A DNA stretch of 11,591 nucleotides from Gammaproteobacteria bacterium (lineage in GTDB: Bacteria; Pseudomonadota; Gammaproteobacteria; Pseudomonadales; GM7GCV1). The notes below the pieces were generated by a model. The model searched no databases. It worked only from the letters and a program-made list of their open reading frames with translations, and had not been told where the DNA came from. Below are positions 1 to 7,291 of the stretch, piece after piece. Made by a program: the position numbers and the translations under genes. The stretch is from the NCBI GenBank assembly GCA_030830945.1, contig JAURLY010000060.1:1-11591 (forward strand). Reading direction: 5' to 3'. Each line of letters begins with the position of its first letter. Positions within the stretch are counted from its first letter, which is position 1.

Positions 1-729
1 AATCTGTCCTTTTACCTTCAGGACCATAGCATGCCGACCATCGCCAAGCTTACGCGGCATCTCGATGATTTTTTCGGCGACAAGGCTAACATCGTCAGCG
101 AGGCGAAATTTCTATATTCGGGAGGTCAGGTAGGCATCGTAGAGGCCCTCAACGATGAGATCACTACGTCTAACCAGAAAATAATGGTCGCCATCACCTT
201 GGTCATTCTTGCCTGCGTCTTCTTATTGTATCGATCAGTTACCGTCGCGTTGATACTGATATTCAGCCTGGCAATGGCCAATGCGCTCACCTACGCTTTT
301 ATGGCCTGGAAAGAGGTTGGCCTTAATGTTAGCACCTTACCATTGGCTGCATTGGGGGTAGGTCTAGGCGTCGACTACGGCATATATATGCTGGATCGCA
401 TAAAGGAAGAATACAAACTCTGTGGTGATGTAACCGGCTCGATGCATCGTGCACTGATGACTTCGGGCAACGCTATTGTCATTACGGCCCTAACGATGGT
501 GTTGCCACTGGTACCTTGGGTGCTTATGTCGCCGCTGCGTTTTCAGGCTGAGATGAGTATGCTGCTGGGCATGGTGTTAGTGATGAATATGTTGGGTTCA
601 TTGTTGTTTGTTCCAGCCGCCCTTGCAGCATTAAAACCCAATTCGATTTTCCCTAAAGATAGCGCCATATCAACGGGGCGCGGGGAGGACGGGCGGTTAC
701 ACGATGAAACACCTGTGTTGGCCAATTGA
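1..729 (+). CDS. RND/MMPL-family inner-membrane transporter, C-terminal part (5' end outside window)
   Basis: The reading frame is open from base 1, so this is the 3' end of a larger gene; the ATG at 31 is an internal Met. The 242 visible residues start in a periplasmic domain and then show five hydrophobic helices (visible residues about 61-77, 80-103, 112-131, 154-177 and 184-211), matching the last helices of an RND permease. The GVGLGVDYGIY motif at visible residues 120-129 is typical of the hydrophobe/amphiphile-exporter branch (COG1033, MMPL-like) and lies in the helix where RND proteins place proton-relay residues. Such proteins use the proton gradient to move lipids or other hydrophobic compounds at the inner membrane. 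The DUF1302 and DUF1329 genes follow after 53 nt, an arrangement I know from hydrocarbon and steroid degraders. The direction of transport and the substrate cannot be read from the sequence. Confidence 0.85.
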   Translation, partial: NLSFYLQDHSMPTIAKLTRHLDDFFGDKANIVSEAKFLYSGGQVGIVEALNDEITTSNQKIMVAITLVILACVFLLYRSVTVALILIFSLAMANALTYAFMAWKEVGLNVSTLPLAALGVGLGVDYGIYMLDRIKEEYKLCGDVTGSMHRALMTSGNAIVITALTMVLPLVPWVLMSPLRFQAEMSMLLGMVLVMNMLGSLLFVPAALAALKPNSIFPKDSAISTGRGEDGRLHDETPVLAN

Positions 730-770
730 TAGATTTGTTGTAACAACGGGATAAAGCGCTAATAACAATG

Positions 771-777
771 AGGAGAG
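771..777 (+). promoter_or_regulatory. Shine-Dalgarno site that decides the start of the DUF1302 gene
   Basis: AGGAGAG lies 7 nt (from AGGAG) before the ATG at 783. It overlaps the coding frame that would follow the in-frame ATG at 768, and that upstream ATG has no good ribosome site of its own. The start at 783 also leaves a compact signal peptide. Confidence 0.7.
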
Positions 778-782
778 TTAGA

Positions 783-2705
783 ATGCTAAAACTATTCAGG
801 GTAGGAGCAGTTTCTTTGTGCTTTAGTCTGAGTTCAACGCAGATTCTTGCACTGGAAACAGGGATTAAGGGATTTACTGTGGATGGGCGTGCGCGGCAGG
901 GTTATTCGGTCCTGTACGACCTGGACCAGGGGGGGACTGAAACGGGCCCGGCGAGCTATCTCGGTGAAGTGAACTTTTCCTTCAGGCCGAGTCGAACCTG
1001 GACCTTCGTAGGCAACTTTTGGATACGCGGTATGTGGAACGATCCAAATTGGGTGGAACCAGAAGGGGGCTTGAAGAATCTATTGGGTGGCCCTCCTTTC
1101 CCCAGCGGAAGTTTCGAACACGGTACGCAAAATTGTAATCTGGAAGCGAGGGAGTTCTGTGCCCCAAACAACCAGGTAGACATATACGATGACTTCAACG
1201 ACGACATCATCCGAGAATTGTCGGTTAAGTATCGCGACAAAAAAGGCCGCTTTACGACCAAAATAGGTAAGTTCCAGCGGGGCTGGGGGCAGTCCGATGG
1301 GTTGAGGTTGCTCGATATCGTGAACCCGCAGGACCTTAGAAGCCATTTTGTCTTTAAAAATGCGGATGAAACACGGATCCCTCTTTGGATGATTTCTACC
1401 GATTTCAACTTGAAGAAGATGGGGCTTTCTAAGCCGTTTGAAGCAATAGGCATGAATAGGCCGGTTCTCGAGTTGAACATTGCTCCAGAAATTCGCCACA
1501 GCGAGGTCGTGGTGAACAATCCAACTCCGGGCGCCAGTACGGATGGTGGTCAATTTGGTCTGCCTTGGCCGAACCTGGTGGATGAAGGCTTCGCCCATCA
1601 GTCTGGTTTAGGGGCGGTCGGCTTTGGAGCAGCCTTGTCCAACAATGAGCTGGATGATTTTGAATGGTCCGATCCAGAAGTATCCATGCGTTTGAAGTTT
1701 GATACCTTGGGCGGTACCGCAACCCTCAACGCATTTTATGGATATCAGGACCTTCCTTTGGTTCTTCTTCAAGATGGCGCCGTATTTGTGGGCTCAGGCG
1801 TAAATGATGCCGATAGCGCTTTGGCCGTCGCTCCCGTAACTCGCGAAGAGCTGATCGGCGCTATTTGGGCACCCAGTTTCACCGGCGGCCCTTCTGTTGA
1901 AGGCCAGCCTTCCGGTTACCTGCCCTATCTTCGCGGGGCAGCGGGTAAAGGTCCTTTGACGACTAGCCCGCTAACCGCTTTAACCGGGGGTGCGTGTAAT
2001 GATCCTGTCAATGATCCCGGTGGTGCTGGTGTGGAGTGTTCGGTAACGGCCAATCTGGATCTTGATTACACCTTCAGACAGAAAGTTGTGGGGTTCAGCT
2101 TTACACGCGATTTGAGTGATTTTATTTCGCTTGGACGTAAAGGTACTGGCCCTTCGTTTCGGACGGAAGTCTCCCACGAATTCGACAAGCCGTTCAACAG
2201 CAGTGTAGTAGCTGATCCGTTTACCGGGCAACTGAACACGGGTAGCCCTAACCTGCTGGTGGCTCCGGAAGATGTGATAGAAGAAAGGGATGTTACTTCA
2301 GTAATGATAGGCTTCGATTATCCTTTCTGGGTGCCAGGTTGGGAATCTCAAGAGAAATCTATCTTTACCAGCGTCCAATTTTTCAACATTCATACCGAAG
2401 ATGCTGACAATCTATTGTCGCAAGCGCCGTATTCATTTAACGAGGTTGAAGACAATCAGAACTTCATTACCTTCCTTTGGGAGATGCGGCTAGACAATCA
2501 GCGGTTTGTGACTGAGGGCCTCTATATTCGCAATGTTCAAAATAATGGTACTGCCTATCGGCAGCGTCTGGATTTTAACTATTTTGGCAAGCACTGGCGC
2601 CCTAGAATTGAATGGCAGTTTTTTGATGGGAAGCAAGGTGTGGCGCCTATCGGCCTTTTCAATGACAAGGACTTTGTCGAACTATCTATAACCTATCAGT
2701 TCTAA
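783..2705 (+). CDS. DUF1302 family outer-membrane beta-barrel protein
   Basis: This 640-residue protein has a signal peptide (a hydrophobic stretch after MLKLF, with probable cleavage after ILA at residue 23). It ends in SITYQF; a terminal Phe after alternating residues is the usual outer-membrane barrel assembly signal. The stretch at residues 168-184 (WGQSDGLRLLDIVNPQD) is the most recognisable DUF1302 signature. The rest alternates short amphipathic strands with long Gly/Asn/Pro-rich loops, as expected of a barrel. The family function is not established; members often sit beside DUF1329 and RND genes in degraders of sterols and hydrocarbons, so a role in passing hydrophobic substrate across the outer membrane is inferred. 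Two close cysteine pairs (C118/C126 and C405/C419) fall in probable loops. An ATG at 768 would add five residues but is less likely. The DUF1329 gene follows after 38 nt. Confidence 0.85.
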   Translation: MLKLFRVGAVSLCFSLSSTQILALETGIKGFTVDGRARQGYSVLYDLDQGGTETGPASYLGEVNFSFRPSRTWTFVGNFWIRGMWNDPNWVEPEGGLKNLLGGPPFPSGSFEHGTQNCNLEAREFCAPNNQVDIYDDFNDDIIRELSVKYRDKKGRFTTKIGKFQRGWGQSDGLRLLDIVNPQDLRSHFVFKNADETRIPLWMISTDFNLKKMGLSKPFEAIGMNRPVLELNIAPEIRHSEVVVNNPTPGASTDGGQFGLPWPNLVDEGFAHQSGLGAVGFGAALSNNELDDFEWSDPEVSMRLKFDTLGGTATLNAFYGYQDLPLVLLQDGAVFVGSGVNDADSALAVAPVTREELIGAIWAPSFTGGPSVEGQPSGYLPYLRGAAGKGPLTTSPLTALTGGACNDPVNDPGGAGVECSVTANLDLDYTFRQKVVGFSFTRDLSDFISLGRKGTGPSFRTEVSHEFDKPFNSSVVADPFTGQLNTGSPNLLVAPEDVIEERDVTSVMIGFDYPFWVPGWESQEKSIFTSVQFFNIHTEDADNLLSQAPYSFNEVEDNQNFITFLWEMRLDNQRFVTEGLYIRNVQNNGTAYRQRLDFNYFGKHWRPRIEWQFFDGKQGVAPIGLFNDKDFVELSITYQF

Positions 2706-2743
2706 ATGACTCCATTTTTGAGATGGACTAAGAGGGGAACACG

Positions 2744-4162
2744 ATGAACCATTTTAAGATTTCTATAGGTGCTGTTTTTGCCGGGGCCATGATGTCCAGC
2801 TTGACGGTCACGGCGGAAACAAACCGCGCGTTGGAAGCATGGAAGGCATATGCTGCACAGTCGGGCAATCCCAATCATGCAAAATGGGTTGAGGAGATTT
2901 CCAAGCCCGAAGCTTTGCGTTTGGCCAAAGAGTGGGCAGAGTTAAGAGGCTATGACGCCTATGACTTGATTGACAAAACCGACTTGCCGGCTGAACTCAA
3001 GCCCGGCCTAAAAATCACAGCGGCTAATGCCGACCAGTTTCCCTGGTTAAAAGACTATCTGCCAGCGGAACACCTCGCTGCACTGACGTCAGATTGGGGA
3101 AATATTGGAGAGATCACGATAGTGCCGACAAATACCTACTACATGCACGAAGGGTATTTAAAGGGGACCAAAGAACTCAGAGATTCCGGTACTGAAATCC
3201 AGATTTCTGACAAAGGTGAACTGGTGTATCCGGACGGCTCTTATGCACTAATGTCTGGCCCGGGCGCAACGTCCATCCCATTTTTGAATCCTAAAAATGG
3301 CTTGGAGTTAAACTGGGACTACGTGGCCAATTCAGTGAATACGGACACGTTGGTTTTTGAACCAATCCACATGAGGGCCTGCACTCCATCTGGAAAGGTC
3401 GATGTCGAATACAAGGCGGATTTGTGGTGGTGGCACTACCATAACCGTATGAACGTTGGCCCCTATGGTGATATCGATGGGAAAGAGGATTACATCGAGG
3501 GAGGGTCCATCTTCTTCAAGGAGCCTAACGATATTCGCGGACTGGCCGGTGTTCGTCAGCGCTATCCTGAGGCAGGCAAGCCGGATGATTTCAAGGTATT
3601 CATCCCCAGCCTGAGGCGAACCAGAACGCTGACTGGCTCGGATGCCCAAGATCCGATTGCGTCGGGCCTGGAGCTGACCTGGGATGATTGGCGAGCCTAT
3701 TGGAGTAAAACAGATATCGATCAGTTCGACTACAAGCTGGTGGGTGATGGGTTTATTCTGGCCTCTCCAGAAGTGGGCTATGTTTACAACTCCATTGACT
3801 GGACTGAGGACCAATGCAACGTTAAGTCGATTGAATTGGAGCTTCGACCCGTTTGGATTTTGGATATTGAGGACAAAACTGGAAAGTACATGTACTCCAA
3901 GCGGCGTACGTGGGTAGATAAAGAGTTCTTCTACATGCAGTACCACATGACCTGGGATCCTCGCGGGAACCCCTTGCGAAACTGGGATGACGTTAGAGCT
4001 TGGCGCCCGACAGTAGGTGATGCTCAGTGGACTTCAGTTATCGTCAATAACTATGTGACCAAGCGAGCGAGTACGCTCAATATGACTCCGGCCTGGGATG
4101 ATAGGGACGAACGCATTTCTGAAGAAATGTTTGATGTCGACCAGCTGCGAGACTATCAGTAA
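2744..4162 (+). CDS. DUF1329 family periplasmic/outer-membrane-associated protein
   Basis: This 472-residue protein starts at an ATG with AGAGGGG six nt upstream. It has a signal peptide with likely cleavage after VTA (residue 24) and no lipobox cysteine. Family hallmarks are the central GATSIPFLNPKNGLELNWDY block, a basic segment ending IPSLRRTRTL followed by a DAQDP and a WDDW stretch, a DYKLVGDGF motif, and a C-terminal segment with RRTWVDKEFFYM and WDPRGNPLRNW. Length fits the family. I recall DUF1329 being considered structurally related to LolA/LolB lipid carriers, but this is not shown here. Together with the DUF1302 barrel and RND protein it would form an inner membrane-periplasm-outer membrane route for a hydrophobic molecule. 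It is the last gene of the envelope block, with terminators directly after it. Molecular function is unknown. Confidence 0.85.
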   Translation: MNHFKISIGAVFAGAMMSSLTVTAETNRALEAWKAYAAQSGNPNHAKWVEEISKPEALRLAKEWAELRGYDAYDLIDKTDLPAELKPGLKITAANADQFPWLKDYLPAEHLAALTSDWGNIGEITIVPTNTYYMHEGYLKGTKELRDSGTEIQISDKGELVYPDGSYALMSGPGATSIPFLNPKNGLELNWDYVANSVNTDTLVFEPIHMRACTPSGKVDVEYKADLWWWHYHNRMNVGPYGDIDGKEDYIEGGSIFFKEPNDIRGLAGVRQRYPEAGKPDDFKVFIPSLRRTRTLTGSDAQDPIASGLELTWDDWRAYWSKTDIDQFDYKLVGDGFILASPEVGYVYNSIDWTEDQCNVKSIELELRPVWILDIEDKTGKYMYSKRRTWVDKEFFYMQYHMTWDPRGNPLRNWDDVRAWRPTVGDAQWTSVIVNNYVTKRASTLNMTPAWDDRDERISEEMFDVDQLRDYQ

Positions 4163-4187
4163 CGTTTTATCAGCGTTGTAGTTCTTT

Positions 4188-4219
4188 AAACCCTGTAGAT
4201 TTTCTACAGGGTTTTTTTT
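4188..4219 (+). terminator. Strong intrinsic terminator after the envelope block
   Basis: A perfect 12-bp stem (AAACCCTGTAGA at 4188-4199 with TCTACAGGGTTT at 4203-4214) closes a 3-nt loop. The T tract 4212-4219 (eight T) overlaps the end of the stem. It lies 25 nt after the DUF1329 stop codon. Confidence 0.93.
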
Positions 4220-4227
4220 ACTTTATT

Positions 4228-4263
4228 ACCGACAACGTCTACTGGCGTTGTCGGTTTTGTTTT
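4228..4263 (+). terminator. Second tandem intrinsic terminator
   Basis: A perfect 10-bp stem (ACCGACAACG at 4228-4237 with CGTTGTCGGT at 4246-4255) encloses an 8-nt loop and is followed by TTTTGTTTT. It stands 8 nt after the first terminator, giving a double stop that separates the envelope block from the catabolic operon. An operator role is possible for the repeat, but the T-rich tail favours a terminator. Confidence 0.8.
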
Positions 4264-4289
4264 GCGTTTATTGGATAAAATGCTAGCAT
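4262..4289 (+). promoter_or_regulatory. Candidate sigma-70 promoter of the catabolic operon (extended -10, palindromic)
   Basis: TGCTAGCAT at 4281-4289 resembles an extended -10 element (TGn followed by TAGCAT). A weak -35-like TTGCGT lies at 4262-4267 with a 16-nt spacer. The -10 lies within a perfect 10-bp palindrome, ATGCTAGCAT at 4280-4289. It falls after both terminators and 43 nt before the GTG start of the hydratase-aldolase, where a promoter is needed. The match is modest and the start of transcription is not proven. Confidence 0.35.
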
Positions 4290-4323
4290 GTAAGCAGGGC
4301 GAAAGGTCGCGTTAGACAACATA

Positions 4324-4328
4324 GAGGG
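4324..4328 (+). promoter_or_regulatory. Ribosome-binding site for the GTG start of the hydratase-aldolase
   Basis: GAGGG lies 4 nt before the GTG at 4333. An in-frame TAA stands at 4291, and no ATG occurs in frame between it and 4333, so the GTG is the first usable start. Confidence 0.6.
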
Positions 4329-4332
4329 TACA

Positions 4333-5331
4333 GTGGGTAATCGATCAAGTAGATTGACCGTAGAGGATGTGAATGGTGCTTGGGCGATTATTCCAACGCC
4401 AGCCATTGAGTCAGGCGGTGATTGGCGGACCGAAGATTCGGTGGACTATGACGAGGTCGCTAAAGCTGTTACCGGTCTTATAGAGGCTGGTGTTGATGGA
4501 ATTATGTGCCAGGGCACCTTTGGCGAAGGTGCTTCAATGACCTGGGCCGAAAAGAAAAAGATGACCGAGGTGATGGTAGACGCAGCAGCAGGCAGGGTGC
4601 CCATTTTTGCTGGTGTGACTACGCTCAATACCCGTGAAACCATCATGCAGTTAAAACACGCCCGAGATATCGGCGCCGATGGCACTATGCTGGGTTTGCC
4701 GATGTGGCAGGAGATTGATGTTCCCGGTGCGGTTCAGTTCTATAAAGATGTGGCGGCAGCGGTTCCAGAAATGGCTATCTGTGTGTACGCCAACCCTGAG
4801 GCGTTTAAGTTTTCTTTCCCAACTCCTTTCTGGGCGCAGGTGGCCGACGTACCGCAAGTGGTCAGCTGCAAATATATCAACATTGCGCAGTTGCAGCTTC
4901 ATACATTGGTTTCTCGTAAACAGATACGATTTTTGCCGTTGGAATTTGATCACAAAGATGCCGCTAGAATGGACCCGGAGTTTCACACGGCTTTTTGGTC
5001 TCCTTGCGCCTGCACTGGGCCGGAGCTCACAATTTACTGGCGCGATATCGTCAAAGACGCGGTGAATTCAGGGGATTGGTCAAAGCCAGACGAGCTGTAT
5101 CCTCGCCTAATGTCAGTACTGTCAAATCTGTTTCCGCCGGGCGGTTTTCCAGAATTTTCTCGCTATAACATTCAACTTGAGAAAGAGCGGATTAATGCTG
5201 CGGGGTGGATGAACGCGGGTCCGTGTCGCCCACCATACAATAGCGCCCCCGAATCCTATCTAGCCGGTGCAAGGCTGGCCGGGACCGGCTGGGCAGAGCT
5301 CACAGAGCTCCTCAAGTCTGGAAATCTATAA
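4333..5331 (+). CDS. nahE: NahE-type trans-o-hydroxybenzylidenepyruvate hydratase-aldolase
   Basis: This 332-residue protein belongs to the class I (Schiff-base) pyruvate aldolases of the dihydrodipicolinate synthase superfamily. Family members such as NahE and PhdJ cleave hydroxybenzylidenepyruvate or its fused-ring homologues to an aromatic aldehyde plus pyruvate. Matches include NGAWAIIPTP near residue 14, GTFGE at 61-65, NTRE at 99-102, GTMLGLPMW at 117-125, YANPEAFKF at 152-160 (catalytic Tyr152), the Schiff-base Lys180 in SCKY, and a C-terminal GPCRPPYN motif. These follow NahE closely as I remember it and are not the DapA or NanA patterns. The start is a GTG; the N-terminal region RLTVEDVNGAW lines up with the start of NahE. 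It is the first gene of the catabolic operon. The substrate could be the naphthalene intermediate or a larger or substituted analogue. SCKY rather than the TAKY I recall is a small difference near the active Lys. Confidence 0.88.
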   Translation: MGNRSSRLTVEDVNGAWAIIPTPAIESGGDWRTEDSVDYDEVAKAVTGLIEAGVDGIMCQGTFGEGASMTWAEKKKMTEVMVDAAAGRVPIFAGVTTLNTRETIMQLKHARDIGADGTMLGLPMWQEIDVPGAVQFYKDVAAAVPEMAICVYANPEAFKFSFPTPFWAQVADVPQVVSCKYINIAQLQLHTLVSRKQIRFLPLEFDHKDAARMDPEFHTAFWSPCACTGPELTIYWRDIVKDAVNSGDWSKPDELYPRLMSVLSNLFPPGGFPEFSRYNIQLEKERINAAGWMNAGPCRPPYNSAPESYLAGARLAGTGWAELTELLKSGNL

Positions 5332-5384
5332 TCACCAAAAACACTGCTGGTGCGTTTACTACCTAATGCGGAGTTAACTATAAA

Positions 5385-6884
5385 ATGCCTAATATTGCTG
5401 AATCACAAAAATCCTTGTATCAACCAGAGTATGGCCAGTTTATTGGTGGGGAATGGATGGCCGGAGACAGTGGCAAAACCATCGACCTAATGAACCCCGG
5501 CAATGGTCAGGTTTTGTCGCGTATCGCAGCGGGCAATGAGCGCGATGTGGAACGTGCTGTTGCAGCGGCAAAAAGGGCATTCGCCACTTGGTCGCAAAGC
5601 TCCTCCAGCGAAAGGCAGGAACTGCTGGTCGAAATAGCAAAACGATTGAAGGCTCGCCTGGAAGACTATGCGATGCTAGAGACGCTGAACAACGGCAAGC
5701 CACTGCGCGAATCGCTCAATTTTGATTTGCCACAGACTATCGGGCAATTCGAACTATTTGCCGGCGCCGCCTTCCATCTTCATGGTGAAACACTCGACTA
5801 TCCTGATGCCGTTGGGCTGGTGCACCGCGAGCCTATCGGCGTATGTGCGCAGATAATTCCCTGGAACGTTCCCCTGTTGATGATGGCCAGTAAGATAGCC
5901 CCGGCCATTGCTGCTGGCAATACCGTTGTGATTAAACCGGCGGAGAGCGTCTGTCTTTCGATTATGGAGTTTTTCCGGGAGATGGCCGACATCTTGCCTC
6001 CTGGCCTGGTCAATGTTGTGACCGGATATGGAGCAGACGTGGGCGAGTCTCTTGTGACGCACCCGGACGTTCGGAAAGTGGCGTTTACCGGTTCAGTTCC
6101 CACCGCGCAGCGAATTATTCAGTACGCGTCGCGCAATATTATTCCTCAAACGTTGGAGCTGGGTGGAAAGTCCGCGCAGATAGTATGCGCCGATGCTGAT
6201 CTCGAAGCAGCGGTCGAAGGCGCCACAATGTCAACAGTGCTGAATAAAGGGGAGATATGCCTGGCGGGATCCAGGTTGTTCCTACATGAGTCTATTCAGG
6301 AGGAATTTTTGGCGCGACTCAAAGAATCGCTTGAGAGTGTTCGCCTTGGTGATCCGGCGAATATCGAAACACAAATGGGGCCACAGGCATCTGTTATGCA
6401 GCGCGACAAAGTATCTTCCTACCTCGAACTGGGTCTGCAGGAGGGTGCCAGCGTAGTCACGGGCGGTGACCGAGCTTCGGGAGCTGGCCTTGATCAGGGA
6501 AATTTCATCCAGCCGACTATATTTAGCAATGTGACCAACGACATGCGTATCGCGCAGGAAGAAATATTCGGTCCGGTGACCTGCGCCATCACCTGGAAAA
6601 ACGAAGAAGAAGTCATTCGCCTTGCCAATGAAAACAACTATGGCTTAGCGGGCGGTGTATGGACACAAAACATTGGGATGGCCCACCGGGTTGCCAGAGG
6701 CATGCAAACGGGCACGGTGTGGATTAACCGCTACTACAATTTGAAATCTGGTATGCCTATCGGAGGTTACAAGCAAAGCGGCTTTGGTCGGGAGTTTTGT
6801 TTTGATGTGCTCAATCACTACACCGTGACGAAGTCAGTAATTGTGAACCTGCAGGATGGCCCCATAGGTATGTATGCACAGTAG
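5385..6884 (+). CDS. NAD(P)-dependent aldehyde dehydrogenase (aromatic aldehyde oxidation)
   Basis: This 499-residue ALDH-superfamily protein has all the expected elements: PWN with Asn161, an NAD-binding VVIKPAES segment near residue 181, FTGS at 234-237, general base Glu258 in LELGGKS, nucleophile Cys292 in KGEICLAGSR, and EEIFGPV at 392-398. It would oxidise an aldehyde to a carboxylate in the cytoplasm. In context the aldehyde may come from the XylB-type dehydrogenase (benzaldehyde or naphthaldehyde type) or from the NahE-type aldolase (salicylaldehyde type). It does not resemble TOL XylC as I remember it; it looks like the broad ALDH1/ALDH8-like group, so a XylC or NahF symbol is not given. 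A GGAG 11 nt before the ATG is the ribosome site. The gap to the upstream gene is 53 nt, with no clear terminator. Confidence 0.9.
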   Translation: MPNIAESQKSLYQPEYGQFIGGEWMAGDSGKTIDLMNPGNGQVLSRIAAGNERDVERAVAAAKRAFATWSQSSSSERQELLVEIAKRLKARLEDYAMLETLNNGKPLRESLNFDLPQTIGQFELFAGAAFHLHGETLDYPDAVGLVHREPIGVCAQIIPWNVPLLMMASKIAPAIAAGNTVVIKPAESVCLSIMEFFREMADILPPGLVNVVTGYGADVGESLVTHPDVRKVAFTGSVPTAQRIIQYASRNIIPQTLELGGKSAQIVCADADLEAAVEGATMSTVLNKGEICLAGSRLFLHESIQEEFLARLKESLESVRLGDPANIETQMGPQASVMQRDKVSSYLELGLQEGASVVTGGDRASGAGLDQGNFIQPTIFSNVTNDMRIAQEEIFGPVTCAITWKNEEEVIRLANENNYGLAGGVWTQNIGMAHRVARGMQTGTVWINRYYNLKSGMPIGGYKQSGFGREFCFDVLNHYTVTKSVIVNLQDGPIGMYAQ

Positions 6885-6916
6885 GTCGCCTATTAGAAGA
6901 ATGGAGTTTATCGAAC

Positions 6917-7258
6917 ATGATTGAGCTGGTAACGCTCTGCAAAATGGATGAAGTCGAAGAGGGTACGCCTCTGGCCGCTAACGCTGACGGATTTCCACCG
7001 CTGGCGGTCTATTTGCATGAAGGTACTTATCATGTCACCGACAATACCTGTACTCACGGTATGGCCATGTTGACAGATGGCTACCAGGACGGGCACGAAA
7101 TTGAGTGCCCTTTCCATGGCGGGGCATTCGATATTACCAACGGGGAGGCGATTTCCTTTCCTTGCCAAATTCCTTTGAAAACTTATACAGTCACGCTGGA
7201 AAACGGGAATGTGTGTGTGCCACTTTCCGAGGCAGTGACTGGGGCAGATGCAGATTAA
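6917..7258 (+). CDS. Rieske [2Fe-2S] ferredoxin, naphthalene/biphenyl dioxygenase type
   Basis: This 113-residue soluble electron carrier has the Rieske ligands C45-T-H47 and C64-P-F-H67, separated by 16 residues. The surrounding pattern (DNTCTHG, DGY, EIECPFH, then FD, TNGEA and KTYTV) is that of the small ferredoxins such as NahAb that pass electrons from a reductase to a three-component ring-hydroxylating dioxygenase. It lies 32 nt after the aldehyde dehydrogenase and 33 nt before the alcohol dehydrogenase. No naphthalene-type terminal oxygenase is present in this window, so its partner is unknown: it may be outside the window, or it may be the BenA/XylX-type oxygenase further along. A GGAG 10 nt upstream serves the ATG at 6917. 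The ATG at 6901 is out of frame and stops after seven codons. Confidence 0.92.
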   Translation: MIELVTLCKMDEVEEGTPLAANADGFPPLAVYLHEGTYHVTDNTCTHGMAMLTDGYQDGHEIECPFHGGAFDITNGEAISFPCQIPLKTYTVTLENGNVCVPLSEAVTGADAD

Positions 7259-7291
7259 CTAACCAAGTAAATTCATAGCTAGGAAATAATT

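Noticed and set aside
737..747. GTTG-TAA-CAAC inverted repeat between the RND and DUF1302 genes
   Set aside because: A 4-bp stem is expected by chance and nothing else marks it as an operator or terminator.
768..782. Upstream ATG for the DUF1302 gene
   Set aside because: The strong Shine-Dalgarno site lies after this ATG and points to the one at 783.
956..1598. Overlapping antisense open frames (up to 187 codons) opposite the DUF1302 gene
   Set aside because: They lie wholly inside a convincing coding gene, have no ribosome site or recognisable motif, and overlap one another in different frames.
3332..3946. 204-codon antisense open frame opposite the DUF1329 gene
   Set aside because: It shows no signal peptide, membrane segment or known motif; the sense frame has clear DUF1329 features.
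4163..4332. Possible small RNA or riboswitch in the 170-nt gap
   Set aside because: The two hairpins are each explained as terminators, and no further structure or aptamer-like pattern was seen.
4679..5065. 128-codon + strand frame inside the hydratase-aldolase gene
   Set aside because: It is an alternative frame of the aldolase with a composition unlike a real protein (rich in Arg, Trp and Ser), and there is no sign of a frameshift in the aldolase.
5333..5352. CACCA...TGGTG inverted repeat between the aldolase and aldehyde dehydrogenase genes
   Set aside because: The stem is only 5 bp with a 10-nt loop and has no T tract, too weak to call a terminator or regulator site.
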